Assembly (NCBI GenBank): GCA_017590115.1
Contig: JAGGNK010012892.1
Span: forward strand, 3,016,351-3,080,350
Reading direction: 5' to 3'
Source of the DNA: Montifringilla adamsi
Taxonomy: Eukaryota; Chordata; Aves; Passeriformes; Passeridae
Length of the DNA: 64,000 nucleotides
Positions 24,711 through 41,600 of this stretch are shown here, in pieces (position 1 is the first letter of the stretch; the number at the start of each line of letters is the position of its first letter). The notes below the pieces were generated by a model. That model searched no databases. It was not told the DNA's origin and saw only the letters and a list, made by a program, of their open reading frames with translations. The translations under genes were made by a program, and so were the position numbers.

Positions 24711-26634
24711 CCCTCTTGTCCTCTGTGCTGGGGATGGACCTTGGCAGGTGATCTTGGAAAGCCAGGCAGCTTTTCTGGATGCGGCAATTTCCAGCACCAT
24801 GCCACAAGCAGATCCCTGAAGAGCCCAAAGTCTGCTCTTCAAAATCAGAGTTGCTCTTCAAAATCAGCCTGTTGTGCTGCTGTCCCCTCTCAGGATCCTG
24901 AACTGCACTGTCTCACAGGCACTGGACCACATGCTGATCCACCTTCACGTTTCCAAGCAGTTCTTCCTTGATTCTGAGATCCAGCAGAGCACCCTTATAT
25001 TAGTTCCTTGATCAGCCACGCCAGGGAGTTGTCAGTGTGCTCCTGAACTTGCCTAGATTGCTTGGGCCCCTCCCTGTGCTGTCATTTCTAGTTCAAACCT
25101 CTTCCTACCAGCTTCAAAAGAAACCTTGATAAAAAATAAATCCTCCATCCTGCTGCTGGTCCCTGTGCTCCCTGCTGCAACCCTGAGGCAGCATTTCCAG
25201 CTGTGCTGGCTGTGAGGTGCTTTGAGGCCACATCTGGTGTCCTCTGCACCTCTCCAGCTGCTCTGGAGCACCAGCATCTGCCTTCCTGGACAGATGTTCA
25301 CCCGAAACCATCTCACCAGAGACACGCCACACAAGTGTTCTTGGTGAAGTGTTATAGTGTTTTCTGCTTTTCAGCTAACCACACTTGTGACTTCCTTTCT
25401 GCTCAAGGCTTCTCATAATGTGAATAAACTTTCTTAACTGGTTGTTTTGTTGTTTTGTTTTTTTTTCTTGAAAAATTGAAGGGTTCTCCTCAAATCTATT
25501 GTGCTTGGGGCTGAAAACACAGGATACAAAATTATTCTTTCCAAGGGCTCTAAATAGATGTGGCAGACAAAATGAAGACATGAAGGCAGAAAAACCACCT
25601 ATGTATGAAAAAATGTTACCAGTTCTAAATCAAGATTAAAGTATTTTTGTCCAACCTTTGCCAGATACACTGTCATTCCTAGAGTTTGGTTTGAAATCCT
25701 TCCCAAGTGATTAAATTAAAGCCATTCATGTACTGAAATACAGTTGATGACTCTGAAAGTTTTAGTGCTACCGTGTTATAGATCCCAGCAGGAGATAGGC
25801 CCCTGAGGGAGTCTGTCACTTCCCTCATCTGCACTCATTGAAGGATTCAGTAGAGAAGTGGATTAAGCTCTTGGGGGCCTTTAAGCAAACTCTCAAATTC
25901 CTGCAGTATATTTCATTCTGAGCCCTGAGAGGCACCCAGCAAGGCTGCTCTGCTGCCTACACACAAATATTGCTCAAAATTCCTTGGGCCAGAGCTCTTG
26001 TGTGGCCAGGCATTTCACAACTGCTGTCATCTATGGATTTCTGCTCACACAAATAGAAAGCCCAGCTAGCTGGGTTTGGCTCTGACAAGGAGCAGCAGTG
26101 CACATACACTGCTCTGCGACCCTTCCTAAAGGGGAAAGCTGAATTACAGCTGTTTGGGCTGTTCTGTGGCACAGAGCTATTCCCTTGGGACCTGCCAGCC
26201 AAAGATGTCACAATGCCTGTGGGGGCTTGTCCACCACCTCGATGGATTCCTGCCTGGACAAGCTTCCTTCCCTCATATTTTACACCCTGCCTGCAGCCAA
26301 ACTCAAGGGAGTAATGCCTCTCCTCAAGAAGCTGCTGGCAGAATTCAGGTGCTTTGAAGCCTTTTTGGTGTTCATCAGGATTTAGACTCAAATTTTAAGC
26401 ACAGGAAAGCTTAAAGCAGGCTACTGCACAACCCCTGACTTTCCCTACGTGCCTGGAGCATTCGGTCCCAGGGTCAGAATGATGTGGTGCAGCCCTGCCA
26501 AACCCTGAGGTGCCCGCAGCCCCAACAGCCTTTTCTGCTTGTTGGAAACCAACATCAAATCTCTTCCGGAAACCAAAAAAAAACTAACTCACAACATTTT
26601 TTTTTTTTTTTTTTTTTCCCCCCAGTGAAGGAGG
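24711..26634. other. Intergenic, upstream flank of the NABP1 CpG island
   Basis: No coding exon was recognised. It ends in a T21-C6 tract (26597-26623) followed by AG, which looks like a 3' splice site or a simple repeat at the island edge. Confidence 0.55.
24832..24869 (+). repeat. Short tandem duplication (about 19 bp, two copies)
   Basis: TGCTCTTCAAAATCAG occurs twice in direct succession, separated by AGT. A small recent-looking duplication with no wider family. Confidence 0.8.
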
Positions 26635-26918
26635 GCGGAACTGTCGGGAAATCGCCCTCCGGGAAACCTGTCACAACGCTCCTCTCAGCGTTACAGCCGG
26701 GGCTTAAAATGGCGCGGAAGGGCAGCGAACCGCTCCCTTACTCCGCTGTGCCGCACCAGCCGCCCTCGGGGCGCCGCGGGGCTGTTGCCCGGGGCAAAGT
26801 CAGTCGGTGGGCGAGGGGGTGAGGGGAGGCCGAAGGGCTGAGGGGAGGCAGGGCGAGCAGACGGAGCACACCCAACTCGGCAGCCCGGACGCAGCAGCGG
26901 CAGCGCCCCAAGAAGGAG

Positions 26919-26929
26919 AAGATGGCGGC
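26919..26929 (+). promoter_or_regulatory. YY1-type motif in the NABP1 promoter
   Basis: AAGATGGCGGC matches the known YY1 consensus. It lies about 170 bp upstream of the predicted start site, 12 bp before a CCAAT box. A weaker AAAATGGCGC copy sits at about 26706. Occupancy is inferred from sequence only. Confidence 0.55.
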
Positions 26930-26940
26930 AGCAGCGTTGT

Positions 26941-26945
26941 CCAAT
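26941..26945 (+). promoter_or_regulatory. CCAAT box of the NABP1 promoter
   Basis: The motif is TGTCCAATCGCCG, a good NF-Y-type CCAAT in forward orientation. It is about 125 bp upstream of the TATA box and inside the CpG island. This is somewhat farther from the start site than the usual -60 to -100. Confidence 0.5.
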
Positions 26946-27065
26946 CGCCGCGCGGCACCGGCTCGCGCCCGCCCGTTACCCAGTCCCGGCGCTCCGCGTG
27001 CTCCGGACGGTTCCATTCGCCGCAATCGCCCCCTCCCGGCGCCCGCGTTGGTGGCGCCCGGCCGG

Positions 27066-27071
27066 TATAAA
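27066..27071 (+). promoter_or_regulatory. TATA box of NABP1
   Basis: TATAAA in the context GGCCGGTATAAAGCGG stands out in GC-rich DNA. It is 33 bp before an initiator-like CTCAGTA whose A at 27099 is a plausible start site. An E-box CACGTG lies between them at 27085-27090. This start would give a 5' UTR of about 235 nt. Confidence 0.65.
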
Positions 27072-27098
27072 GCGGAGCGCGGCGCACGTGTGCTTCTC

Positions 27099-27333
27099 AG
27101 TAACGGTGGGAGAGGGAGGCGGGGTGGTCGCTGTGCTGGTGGTGTCGGTGTGGAGAGGGAGCGGTGGGGGTCGGGCGTGCCGCACTGTCACCGCACAGCC
27201 CCTCGGTGCTCGTGTCCCCGTCCCCTGTGAGGGTCGCCGGTGCCCCCCTGCCCGGCGCCGCGCTGCTTCTGCTCCCCCGCGGGATGCGGGCTCGGCCCGC
27301 CCCGCTAGCCCTCACCCCCGCGCCGGCCGCAGC
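27099..27333 (+). other. NABP1: Predicted NABP1 5' UTR
   Basis: This runs from the initiator-like A downstream of the TATA box to the base before the start codon. It is G-rich in its first half and C-rich toward the ATG. I find one upstream ATG, at 27284, described separately. The NABP1 frame stays open back to an ATG at 26998, but that codon precedes the TATA box and so should lie outside the transcript. The exact 5' end is inferred. Confidence 0.55.

Positions 27334-27337
<4 letters not shown>
27284..27337 (+). CDS. Upstream ORF of 17 codons overlapping the NABP1 start
   Basis: ATG at 27284 has a fair context (G at -3, C at +4). It opens an Ala/Pro-rich 17-codon frame, MRARPAPLALTPAPAAA. 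The frame ends at TGA 27335-27337, so its stop overlaps the NABP1 start as ATGA. It is in a different frame from NABP1. The sequence shows the arrangement. Translation and any termination-reinitiation control of NABP1 are inferred. Confidence 0.5.
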
Positions 27338-33508
<6,171 letters not shown>

Positions 33509-34440
33509 CTATACCAAATGTGGTTGTACAGCTTGCTTAAACTCTACACTCTACTTGAACACTTACTGCACTTTTATTTATAGTTAACTGTGAACCAGTT
33601 TGTCCTTTGGTTTGTTTATTTTTTTACCTTTTTGGTGTATGGAGCAAACTTGATGTGATCTATTTCTTGTTTTGCATCAGGGAAGCACAGTGAGTCTTCC
33701 CCGTACATAAAGGGGGTAGGGGGAGAAGGTGGATACGAGGAAGTAAGGGTCAGAGGTGAAAATGTCTCAATTAAAACTCAGTGCCCTTTGCTGAACAGAA
33801 GAAATTTTCAGTTACATACATGTATTTCTGTTGGTCAGCCATGTAGCCTTAATAGGTCTACTCTGTCCTGTGCACGCATGTGTTGACTTCCATTAGGGAT
33901 AATGGGAGCTCTTCGTATGGGAAGAGAAATGAAGGGAAGAGCAAAAGTGCTCTGGTGAGCTAGGTGTCCTGGGAATGTATATGGCTTGTCAAGCAATAAG
34001 TGTAAGGAAATGGTGGTGCCAGACCTAGTGGTGTCTCTGGAATCAGGGAATGGATAGCTTGGATCAAAGCTGAAGCTGTGGTGAGTGTCATGAAGCTTGA
34101 CTGTGATTCCAGAACGGTGTACACGACTTGAAAATTTCCCTCTAAACACCATTATCACTGTCAAGGAAAGTGACACTGATTTTTGCTTTGGATAGAAGCT
34201 TGGATATTCGTTCTTGTTTTGCATGAGATAGCAGAATAGGAAGATCTAAATTCAGACAGTGTTGGGGAATATGCTTTTTGTAGCCTTTTCTTCGTGTAAA
34301 AGCCCAAGTCACTTTGCAGGAGCCTGAATTTCCAGGAGTGGACTGTTCTCAAATGCTGCATTACCCATCTCTTCAATGAGTCTGCCTACTCCTCCTTCCT
34401 TCATTCACTTTTCCAAATAAATTATGTATTAGATGAAGCT
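33509..34440 (+). other. NABP1: NABP1 3' UTR, minimal extent
   Basis: AT-rich DNA follows the stop codon. An ATTTA element sits at 33576-33580. The first canonical polyadenylation hexamer is AATAAA at 34416-34421, followed within about 40 bp by a T/G-rich stretch (GCTGTATTTGTGG). The 3' end is not certain, because further hexamers occur up to 35672. Confidence 0.5.
34416..34421 (+). terminator. Polyadenylation signal AATAAA, first after NABP1
   Basis: The first canonical hexamer downstream of the stop codon that is followed by a GT-rich element (GTATTTGTGG, about 20-30 bp later). It would give a 3' UTR of about 0.93 kb. Use is inferred. Confidence 0.5.
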
Positions 34441-34716
34441 GTATTTGTGGATTGCAGAGGTACTGGCCAAGCACACAGCTGCACTTTTGATGCTGTTAAG
34501 CTTTCCTTCCTCTGTTTTATATGAAACATGAATTATCCCTTGAAGAGCCCTCTCCATATCCTGGGGGCCAAATAGCTGGTTTTATTTCTGAGATCACAAA
34601 TGCCTTGACTCTAGATGAGAGTCCAGTGCCATATTTCAGATCAGGTTCAAAAGCAGCTTGGAAACTGAGGTGTCATACTGGATTCATCTGTTTAACTCTT
34701 CTTAACTGACCTCTCA

Positions 34717-34722
34717 AATAAA
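34717..34722 (+). terminator. Alternative polyadenylation signal AATAAA in an A-run
   Basis: AATAAA merges into an 11-base A-run. It could be a real distal signal or just an A-rich tract. An A-run like this can also cause internal oligo-dT priming in cDNA data. Confidence 0.3.
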
Positions 34723-35279
34723 AAAAAAAAATTGCACTAACCACATTAAAAACAAATCTAACTTTCTTTCTGTCAAGCCATAAAGACTTCATGACAAAAG
34801 GCTGTTTCTGGATTGTGAGTTGTCTCTGTGGTCATTCATGTTCTTTGAATCTACCGATGTGTTACTAATGTTTACAAGTTGTTTACATTTGATACTTCTT
34901 GCTTTTGGTACTCTATCATGATCTGTTGAAAATTGCTTCTAATTGGTGCAAGTTCCCTGCCTGGTGTGAAATGAATTGAACTTTGTTTGAAATGCAAGCA
35001 TCAGCAAGAACAGAGTGCTGAAGGGAGGTTGAGAGAGACCTGTGTGCCCAGACACCTGAGGGTTGTTTGTCTCTGCTCTGGTAAAGTGCTTTCCTGGTAC
35101 TTCCAGGTGGAACTAGTGAAACTTGTTTTGGACACAAGAGGGTGGCATGCCTCAGGAGATCTCCTCTGCATGCTGCTGTGGAAGAATACTGCTCAGTGGT
35201 GAAGGAAAAGCAGGCATTTCTGGGGAAATGGTGTAAGGAGGCGGTGTAACTCAGGGACTTTAAATTGCATACTTGTTTA

Positions 35280-35285
35280 AATAAA
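35280..35285 (+). terminator. Alternative polyadenylation signal AATAAA
   Basis: AATAAATGTGATGT: the hexamer is followed immediately by a TG-rich stretch. It is a candidate distal end for NABP1, about 1.77 kb after the stop codon. Use is inferred. Confidence 0.3.
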
Positions 35286-35666
35286 TGTGATGTATAGTCT
35301 AGATGCATGGGCAACCTTCTTCTGCAGTGTTGCTCTAAGACATTTGATATGTGAGGAGGAAGCCAAGAGGACTTCTAAACCCAGGAAGTATCTGTGACGT
35401 GTTCCAGAGGTACATAAGGTGTAAGTATGGTGTGAGAGCCATGCTGCCCAGTCAGTAGTAACTGAAATTAGCAAGGTGAACAGTGCAGGTGATGGCGTGG
35501 TGGGGTCTTGGTGTTCATTGGAGTGAGTATCTCCAGTGTGGATCTCAAGTCCTGGTGGTCTTAACTTCTCTGTGGCATAAAGAAGTTAAAATCAAGGGCA
35601 GCCCTGTGTTAGTGTGTGCTGAGGTGCCTGATGTTTGTAGCTCTGCATCTGAGCTTTTATTAAGCT

Positions 35667-35672
35667 AATAAA
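35667..35672 (+). terminator. Distal AATAAA candidate
   Basis: CTAATAAACAG, followed by CTTGTTC. The most distal of the closely spaced hexamers after NABP1. Another AATAAA lies at about 35870 and leads into T-rich sequence. Evidence is the hexamer only. Confidence 0.22.
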
Positions 35673-37650
35673 CAGAATACTTGTTCACAAATTCCAAGTA
35701 AAAAGTGATATGGTTAATGCTAATAAGAGGCATGAGAGTAAAACCCTGCAGTCAAGTGGATGATTGATGTGCAGTTGGGAGGAAAAAAGCAAGAGACTGG
35801 TCTTCACATTCTCAAGGTTAGTAGCATTCCTGCTTTCCTGTTTCTTACATGAAACTATTGCAGTTTATTAATAAATTTTTACTTCTTTGCAGGGGAAATC
35901 TGTGCCCTGAAATGGACATGGACTTAAATATAATTTATCAAGGTCCTCTGATCTTCCACTGAACCTGTGACAAAGTTGTTTCCCTCAGAGGGGTATCAGT
36001 GTCAAGATAGTGAGCTCTCAGCTTGCAGAGGAATCTGGGAGCCTTACAGCTGTTGGGATCATACCACCTCGGTTCACAGAGACACACACACACATCTCTG
36101 TGCAAACAAGCAGTTGTGAATTCTAAGGCAGTTACTCAGTGCTCAGTGATGAGGTCAGGGAGTCTCTTTACAGATGTCTTGCTGTTAAGGGTTAGGCTGC
36201 ACTTAAGGTAGTCTCATTCTGGATAACACAGATTTCCAAAGGACAAAAGACACTGGAAGGTGTTCATGTACCCAGACACAAACTGCACAGTGCTGAAGTG
36301 CTGCTGTGTAGTCCCCATACACTTTAATCACAAGATGTCCTGTTCTTATCACCTGACAACAGCTCCCCCTCTCCTGCCTGCCCCAGCACAAGGACTGATG
36401 GCAGAGTGGAAAGCGTTCTGCTGTGTTTCTGCTGTCATCTGTTTTTTCTGTCCATCCTCTGCATGAATCACCTTGATTTGGAAGTGGCAAAGCAGCCCTG
36501 TACTGTAAAATACTTCATAGCTTTGGATACAGGGGAAAGTCATACACCCCATGCCCACAGTGAAAATGGGAAGGTGCTATAAGAACAAATAGAAACGCAG
36601 CACCTGAAATCCAATCTGCCTTCACAACTTGTTTATTTGGCTTTGGCCTTAACTTGAAACTGGCAGGTTGCAGTCCTGTGCTCTCCAAATAGTGCTGCTC
36701 TTTAGCATCACAAATCCCAGGAAGGGTGTCTGCAGTGAGTGCTGCTTCTGCAAAGCCGTGATGGGTGGTACAAAACACCTTTTCTACCTCAGTGCAGTGT
36801 CTGCACAGCCAGCCCCCTTAGCAGCACTGCAGGGCTGCCCACCGTGTTCCCTGGACAGGAGAGTGCTCAGGAGACAGGTGCTGTTCCCTGAAACCCCTTT
36901 TGTTTTTCTTTGAACCTTGTGTTTTGTAATTGACCTGGCTGCAATGGCCATCTTCTGTAGCTCATGTACGTACTCCTAAAACAAGGGATCTTTGCCCCAC
37001 TATAAGGCAGTTTTCTTCAGAAGCTCCTGAAGTGCTTTTATAGGACTAGGAATTAGTAAAAGCAATGGCGTTTGGAGTGTTTCTGGGGAAGTCTCCTGGG
37101 CTCCTTCATGGCCCATGTGTTTTCACCTGCCAGGTTGTTCCCTTAATTCTCTAATGCTTGTAGCTGTGCCCAGTCAAACATGCTCTTTGTCCTCAAGCCC
37201 TGAGCCAAGCAGTTATTTGCACTGCATGGTGGTGTCCAGCGGTGCTTTCCCACGGCGTCCCGGGAGGTGCCTTGCTGTCTCCCTGCAGCCCTTGCTGCCA
37301 GCTGGCTCAGGAGCTGCAGTCAGTGAATTTGGGGAATTGCATGCACCTGTGCATGCTCCTGGGGAGGCTGCAGGGCTGTGACTGCCCAGCCCGGACCTGC
37401 TGAGCTGTGTTAATGACTGCAGTGGAGCTCCCCCCAGCCAGGTCTGCCCCTGACTACAGTGCTGCTGGGTGAGCCTGGCCCTGCTGCTGAGCAGCATAGG
37501 GGCCCCAGTGTCCCAGGAATTCATTGAGATGCTCTTTCTGTCTTCAGCCTTTGTCCTACTGAGGCCTTTATTCTTGCTTCCAGAGTATGTGAAATTGTTA
37601 TGGCTCTTTATGGGGATTCTGCCTTTTAATTTATTCTGTGATGAATATTT

Positions 37651-37664
37651 GTGTGTGTGTGTGT
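37651..37664 (+). repeat. (GT)7 microsatellite
   Basis: A perfect GT dinucleotide run of seven units, preceded by GAATATTT. Confidence 0.92.
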
Positions 37665-37800
37665 AACTGGGATGAGAAGATTAATCGTAAACAAGCTGTT
37701 GATTAAACTGCTGGAGTTCAAAGGGATTAGGAAAAAGTTTGGAAGTGACTAAGAGGAACTCTTAAGGACTTCATTTAGGTTTTTAATTTCTCTAAATTGC

Positions 37801-37858
37801 TGGGGGTTTTTTTGGGGTTTTTTTTGGTTTTTTTTTTTTTTTGTGGGGTTTTTTTTTT
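37801..37858 (+). repeat. G/T-rich low-complexity tract
   Basis: Runs of 4-5 G alternate with T-runs of 7 or more. At least three G-runs of four or longer plus a GG make it a weak G-quadruplex candidate on the plus strand. No other base occurs in the core. Confidence 0.85.
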
Positions 37859-38595
37859 CTCTCATAAAGAAAACAATGCACTTGTAATAGCTTCATCTAA
37901 AACTGCCCTCCCATACCCCCAGCTGATAACGACTGGATTTTTACATGTCCTCGCAAGTAAGATTAGGGAAGGAAGAAAACATCAGGATGTAGCTCAGAGA
38001 AGAAAACTCTTGTACTCTAAATGTAGCTTCAGAGTTAAATGTTTCCTTATACCAGTTGAAATGGGATGGTTTTGGCTGGGTAGAGTGGATTGTAGGGCTG
38101 ACTGGCTGCTCCATGTTTAATAAATTTGCATGTAAAAGACAAAATTGGCTTAATACACCATCAGCTGTGACTCCATGGAAGTGTAGTTGCATGTTGGTGG
38201 TAGTGTGTCAGCAGAGCCCTCTACCAAGCTTCTTTGGGTTTGTGTCCAGAGGATGGAATGGCTTTGCAAACTGCTGAACAGCTATTTGGGAAATATGGAA
38301 CCATGCTTGTCCACCCTGTGTCCCATGGGGCTCACTGGGAGATCCCACTGACTTCAAGGACAATTTGGAACAGGTCCTATGCAGGCAGTAGTTTCGCAGT
38401 TGTAAAACTGGGATAAAGTTGTAGTGCAGATCTGTCGGACGCTAAATTTGTAATTTATGGTGTGGAGAAGCTGAAAGCCACAACCAATACGTAGAGTTCT
38501 TTCTAAATCAGGAAACTTTTACAAATATATATTTCTAAGCCTGGATCCTTTGTAGTTAGGTAACTGGACTTGCCCTTTTGGGTTTGCTTTTCTCT

Positions 38596-38648
38596 CCCCC
38601 CCCCCCCCCCCGAGGGGCGGAGGGGGTTGGCTTTGTGTTGCCCCCCCC
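38596..38648. repeat. C16 and C8 runs flanking a G-rich segment
   Basis: A run of 16 C (38596-38611), then GAGGGGCGGAGGGGGTTGG, then 8 C (38641-38648). The C-runs and G-runs can pair as a hairpin or form G4/i-motif structures on opposite strands. Confidence 0.85.
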
Positions 38649-41600
38649 GGTGGTGCCAAGTGCTGCATTTCTGTGCCCAAAACTGCAAGTGACCTGTCAA
38701 TGCAGCTGGGAGGAGCTGCTTTCCTGGGCCCTGCCAGCTGGGGCAGGGGTGGTGGAGCCCCCAAATCAGGATGGCTAGGGGATGCCAAGGCAAGGCCTGC
38801 AGCAGAAGGGCTGGTGGGGGCCTGCAGGGCTCTGACTGGTGGCTTCTAGTACCTGTGTTGTGGGGAAATTTTTGAAAGGGCTGGACAGTAACTGTCAGAG
38901 TGGCTTGGGAAGGGGGGGAGTTGGTTCTGGTGTGGGACAAGATGAAGATGCATTAAATGATCTCTAGCTGGCTCCACCATTCTTTTCTATGATTTATGCA
39001 TTAGGTTAATTTTTGTAATTTCCTTCTTCCTAGCTTGATTAATACTAAATTTAATTTTCTATAATCAACTTGAGCATGTAACTTGGAGAGATGAGGTTTA
39101 GGCTGATTGCAGTAAAAATCTACCTATCCAGCCTAGCTTGAATAAAGCAAAACTATTTTTATCTCTAAATTATGCAATATTTTCATGGAGCTCTGCAGCT
39201 TACTTATTTAACCTTTGAAAGGAGTGCTCTATTTTTTCAGATCACCTAATGCAAACTTTGCAGATGGGTTTTTTAATTATGAGAGACCCACCTGCATGCC
39301 ATCAACCAAATTATTAGTGAGGCAGAGAAGGATAACCAATAGTGCTGCCAGACTTAAGGTGAATATGAAAAATGTTTAAATGCCGAGAACAGAAGTTGCC
39401 AAGAAATAAGTTTAAACACCAGGTGCTGAAGGAACAAATTAATATTACTTACTTTATTTTTAGAAATAGTGAGTTGAGGCCTGATGGAGATAGATATTTC
39501 TATGTGCAGCAGCAGTTCTTGGCTATGGAATAGGACCAACAAAATCAACACAACTTTCTTTTAGAAGAAAATAAAATATCTATTTTAGTTTAAGAAAGCC
39601 TTAGGTAGGGAGAGAAAGAGAACTTCATAAACTCTCTACTATTTTTATGTCTCTGGTGAGCTGTTGTGCTGTTGCTTATCAGAGCTGTCTGTCATGTGGG
39701 TTGGGATGACCTTGAAGCAAGAAACTTCTGTGAAAAAGCCATTCATGCAAGTGTTTCCCTGGAATGCCCAGTCTGGTTTCATTTTGGCTCTGCGTTACTG
39801 ATGGCAGGGCCCATTGCTAGGGACAGTGAGTCTAAATGTTATTGCTAAGCTTATTTTCCCCAGTAGTATGGGGAATCAGAGGTAATTTCTAGAGGAAGTG
39901 GGACCCAAAACATCAGTAAGTCAGTATCACGAAGCCAATTAGAAGGATATGTCAGCTCAGGAAAACTGCTGCAATTTGCTTCCTGTAGTCTTTTTTGCCA
40001 GGTGGATTTGCAGAAGCTCACTGTGCAACTTCATCAGTGCTGGACCTGAAGGCATGAGTTGCAAAATTCTGGGTTTTTCTAGTAGATGTAAATGTCTGGA
40101 AGCCACACTGGAAAAAAAGAGGTGCATTGATCATGGTTGTTCTCTTGGATGTCTGGTGACTGGGAAACAAGAACTGATAGTAGATCTGTAATTACCTTGT
40201 GGTTTTGGGGATGTGCTTCAGCGGCCTGTTGTCACTGGGCTAATTGTGATTTAGTTTGGGTGCTATGAACAAATGGCTCCTTCTATGGCTGCGGCTGCTT
40301 TGGTGGCCAAAGCTGGTGAGGCTTCTTCAGTCCGGGCACGCAGGTGGCCCCTGAGGAATTAGTTTAAGGGATTAGCTTCAGGTGCTCTGTGCAGGCTGTG
40401 ATCAGAACTAACAGCCTGTCAGAGGGTCCAGCTGTCAGCAGGGTGATGCACAGGAGGAGGTCTCCACAGGACCTCCTAGAGTATTTTTAGCTACCATGGG
40501 TTACCTCATCTCCCAGAAATATTTGGTTCGCTCAGGATATAAGGGCTTTGGGTTTGGGGTTTTTTTGTTTGTTTGTTTCTTGTAAACTTGAGAGCTGCCT
40601 GCTGTGCAGCTGTGTGGTTTCTTTGACTGCCTTCTCTTTTACCTGTCCTGAGAAAACCTTCTCAGTGGAGGCACTCCCCTGCTGTCCTGCCGAGCCTTCC
40701 CCTGCCTGTTGTTACCTTGCCCTGTGAGCACTTGCACTGCTGCTCCTGCCGGTGCTCGACCTCTCCTCGTTTGTCCCTTAGCGTGTTACTACTCCTCGGG
40801 TGTTTGGCAGGTCTGTCTCATTATTTCTACTTATTCCAGCTTCTTTCTGTATTACCAAAGTAATTTGCAGCCCTGCCCAATTAGAGCCCCTGTTTCCCTC
40901 CCCAGCCGGGTGTGATGTTGCCTGCTCTCAAGAATAACCATGATCTTCCTGCAGTCCCATTGATGGAATCCACTGGGGCTGAGAAGGCATTTCATGCATC
41001 ACTGTAACAAGTTGTTCACAGCTCCCCATGTGCTCGGCTTCAAATGCAGCCTTTCAAAAGACTTTGATAAAGAAGAAAGGACCGTTTTTTTCCCCTGACT
41101 GCTGCAAATGAAAAAGCTTCTCACTTGGGAGTCGTGGGTCATATTTATGGAAATGGGAAGAGCAGTTGCAATATTTATGGCAGTTACAGAAGCGCTTGAA
41201 TCTATATTTTATTGATATGTATTTACATGCCCACAGAAATCTTATTGCACGCTAGTTGAGAGAACTTTATTTAGATTTAGTATTTTGAAGTCATTTTTTA
41301 GTGCTTCTTTATTATCCATGGAGTGCGAGGTCCAATATTTCAAGTAGGACTGTCACCAAACAGCCGGAGGTTTTTAAAAGATTTTTATTTTACATAAAGA
41401 TAAATGTTGAAGCCACATTTTTCAGAGGCACCATCTGTTCTGTGTTGACCTTAATTTTCTGGATGAGTGCTTTTCTTCAAACATTTTAAGTCTTGTCTAC
41501 ATTTCATTTGGTTGGGAGTGTTTAGGTTATTTGTTGAACAGGAAATCAGATATTCAGAATGCAAACACACCATTACGTTGCAAATTATTCCCTTTGTATA

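Noticed and set aside
24485..24971. Lys/Phe-rich open frames of 70 and 137 codons
   Set aside because: They translate homopolymer runs inside a CR1 copy.
26998..27333. In-frame N-terminal extension of NABP1 starting at 26998
   Set aside because: The frame is open, but the ATG lies upstream of the TATA box. The translated part is Arg/Pro/Gly-rich GC-driven sequence with no family counterpart, and the 27334 ATG matches the known NABP1 start.
38503..38940. 145- and 89-codon minus-strand frames rich in Pro, Gly and Lys
   Set aside because: They run through the C16/C8 low-complexity tract.
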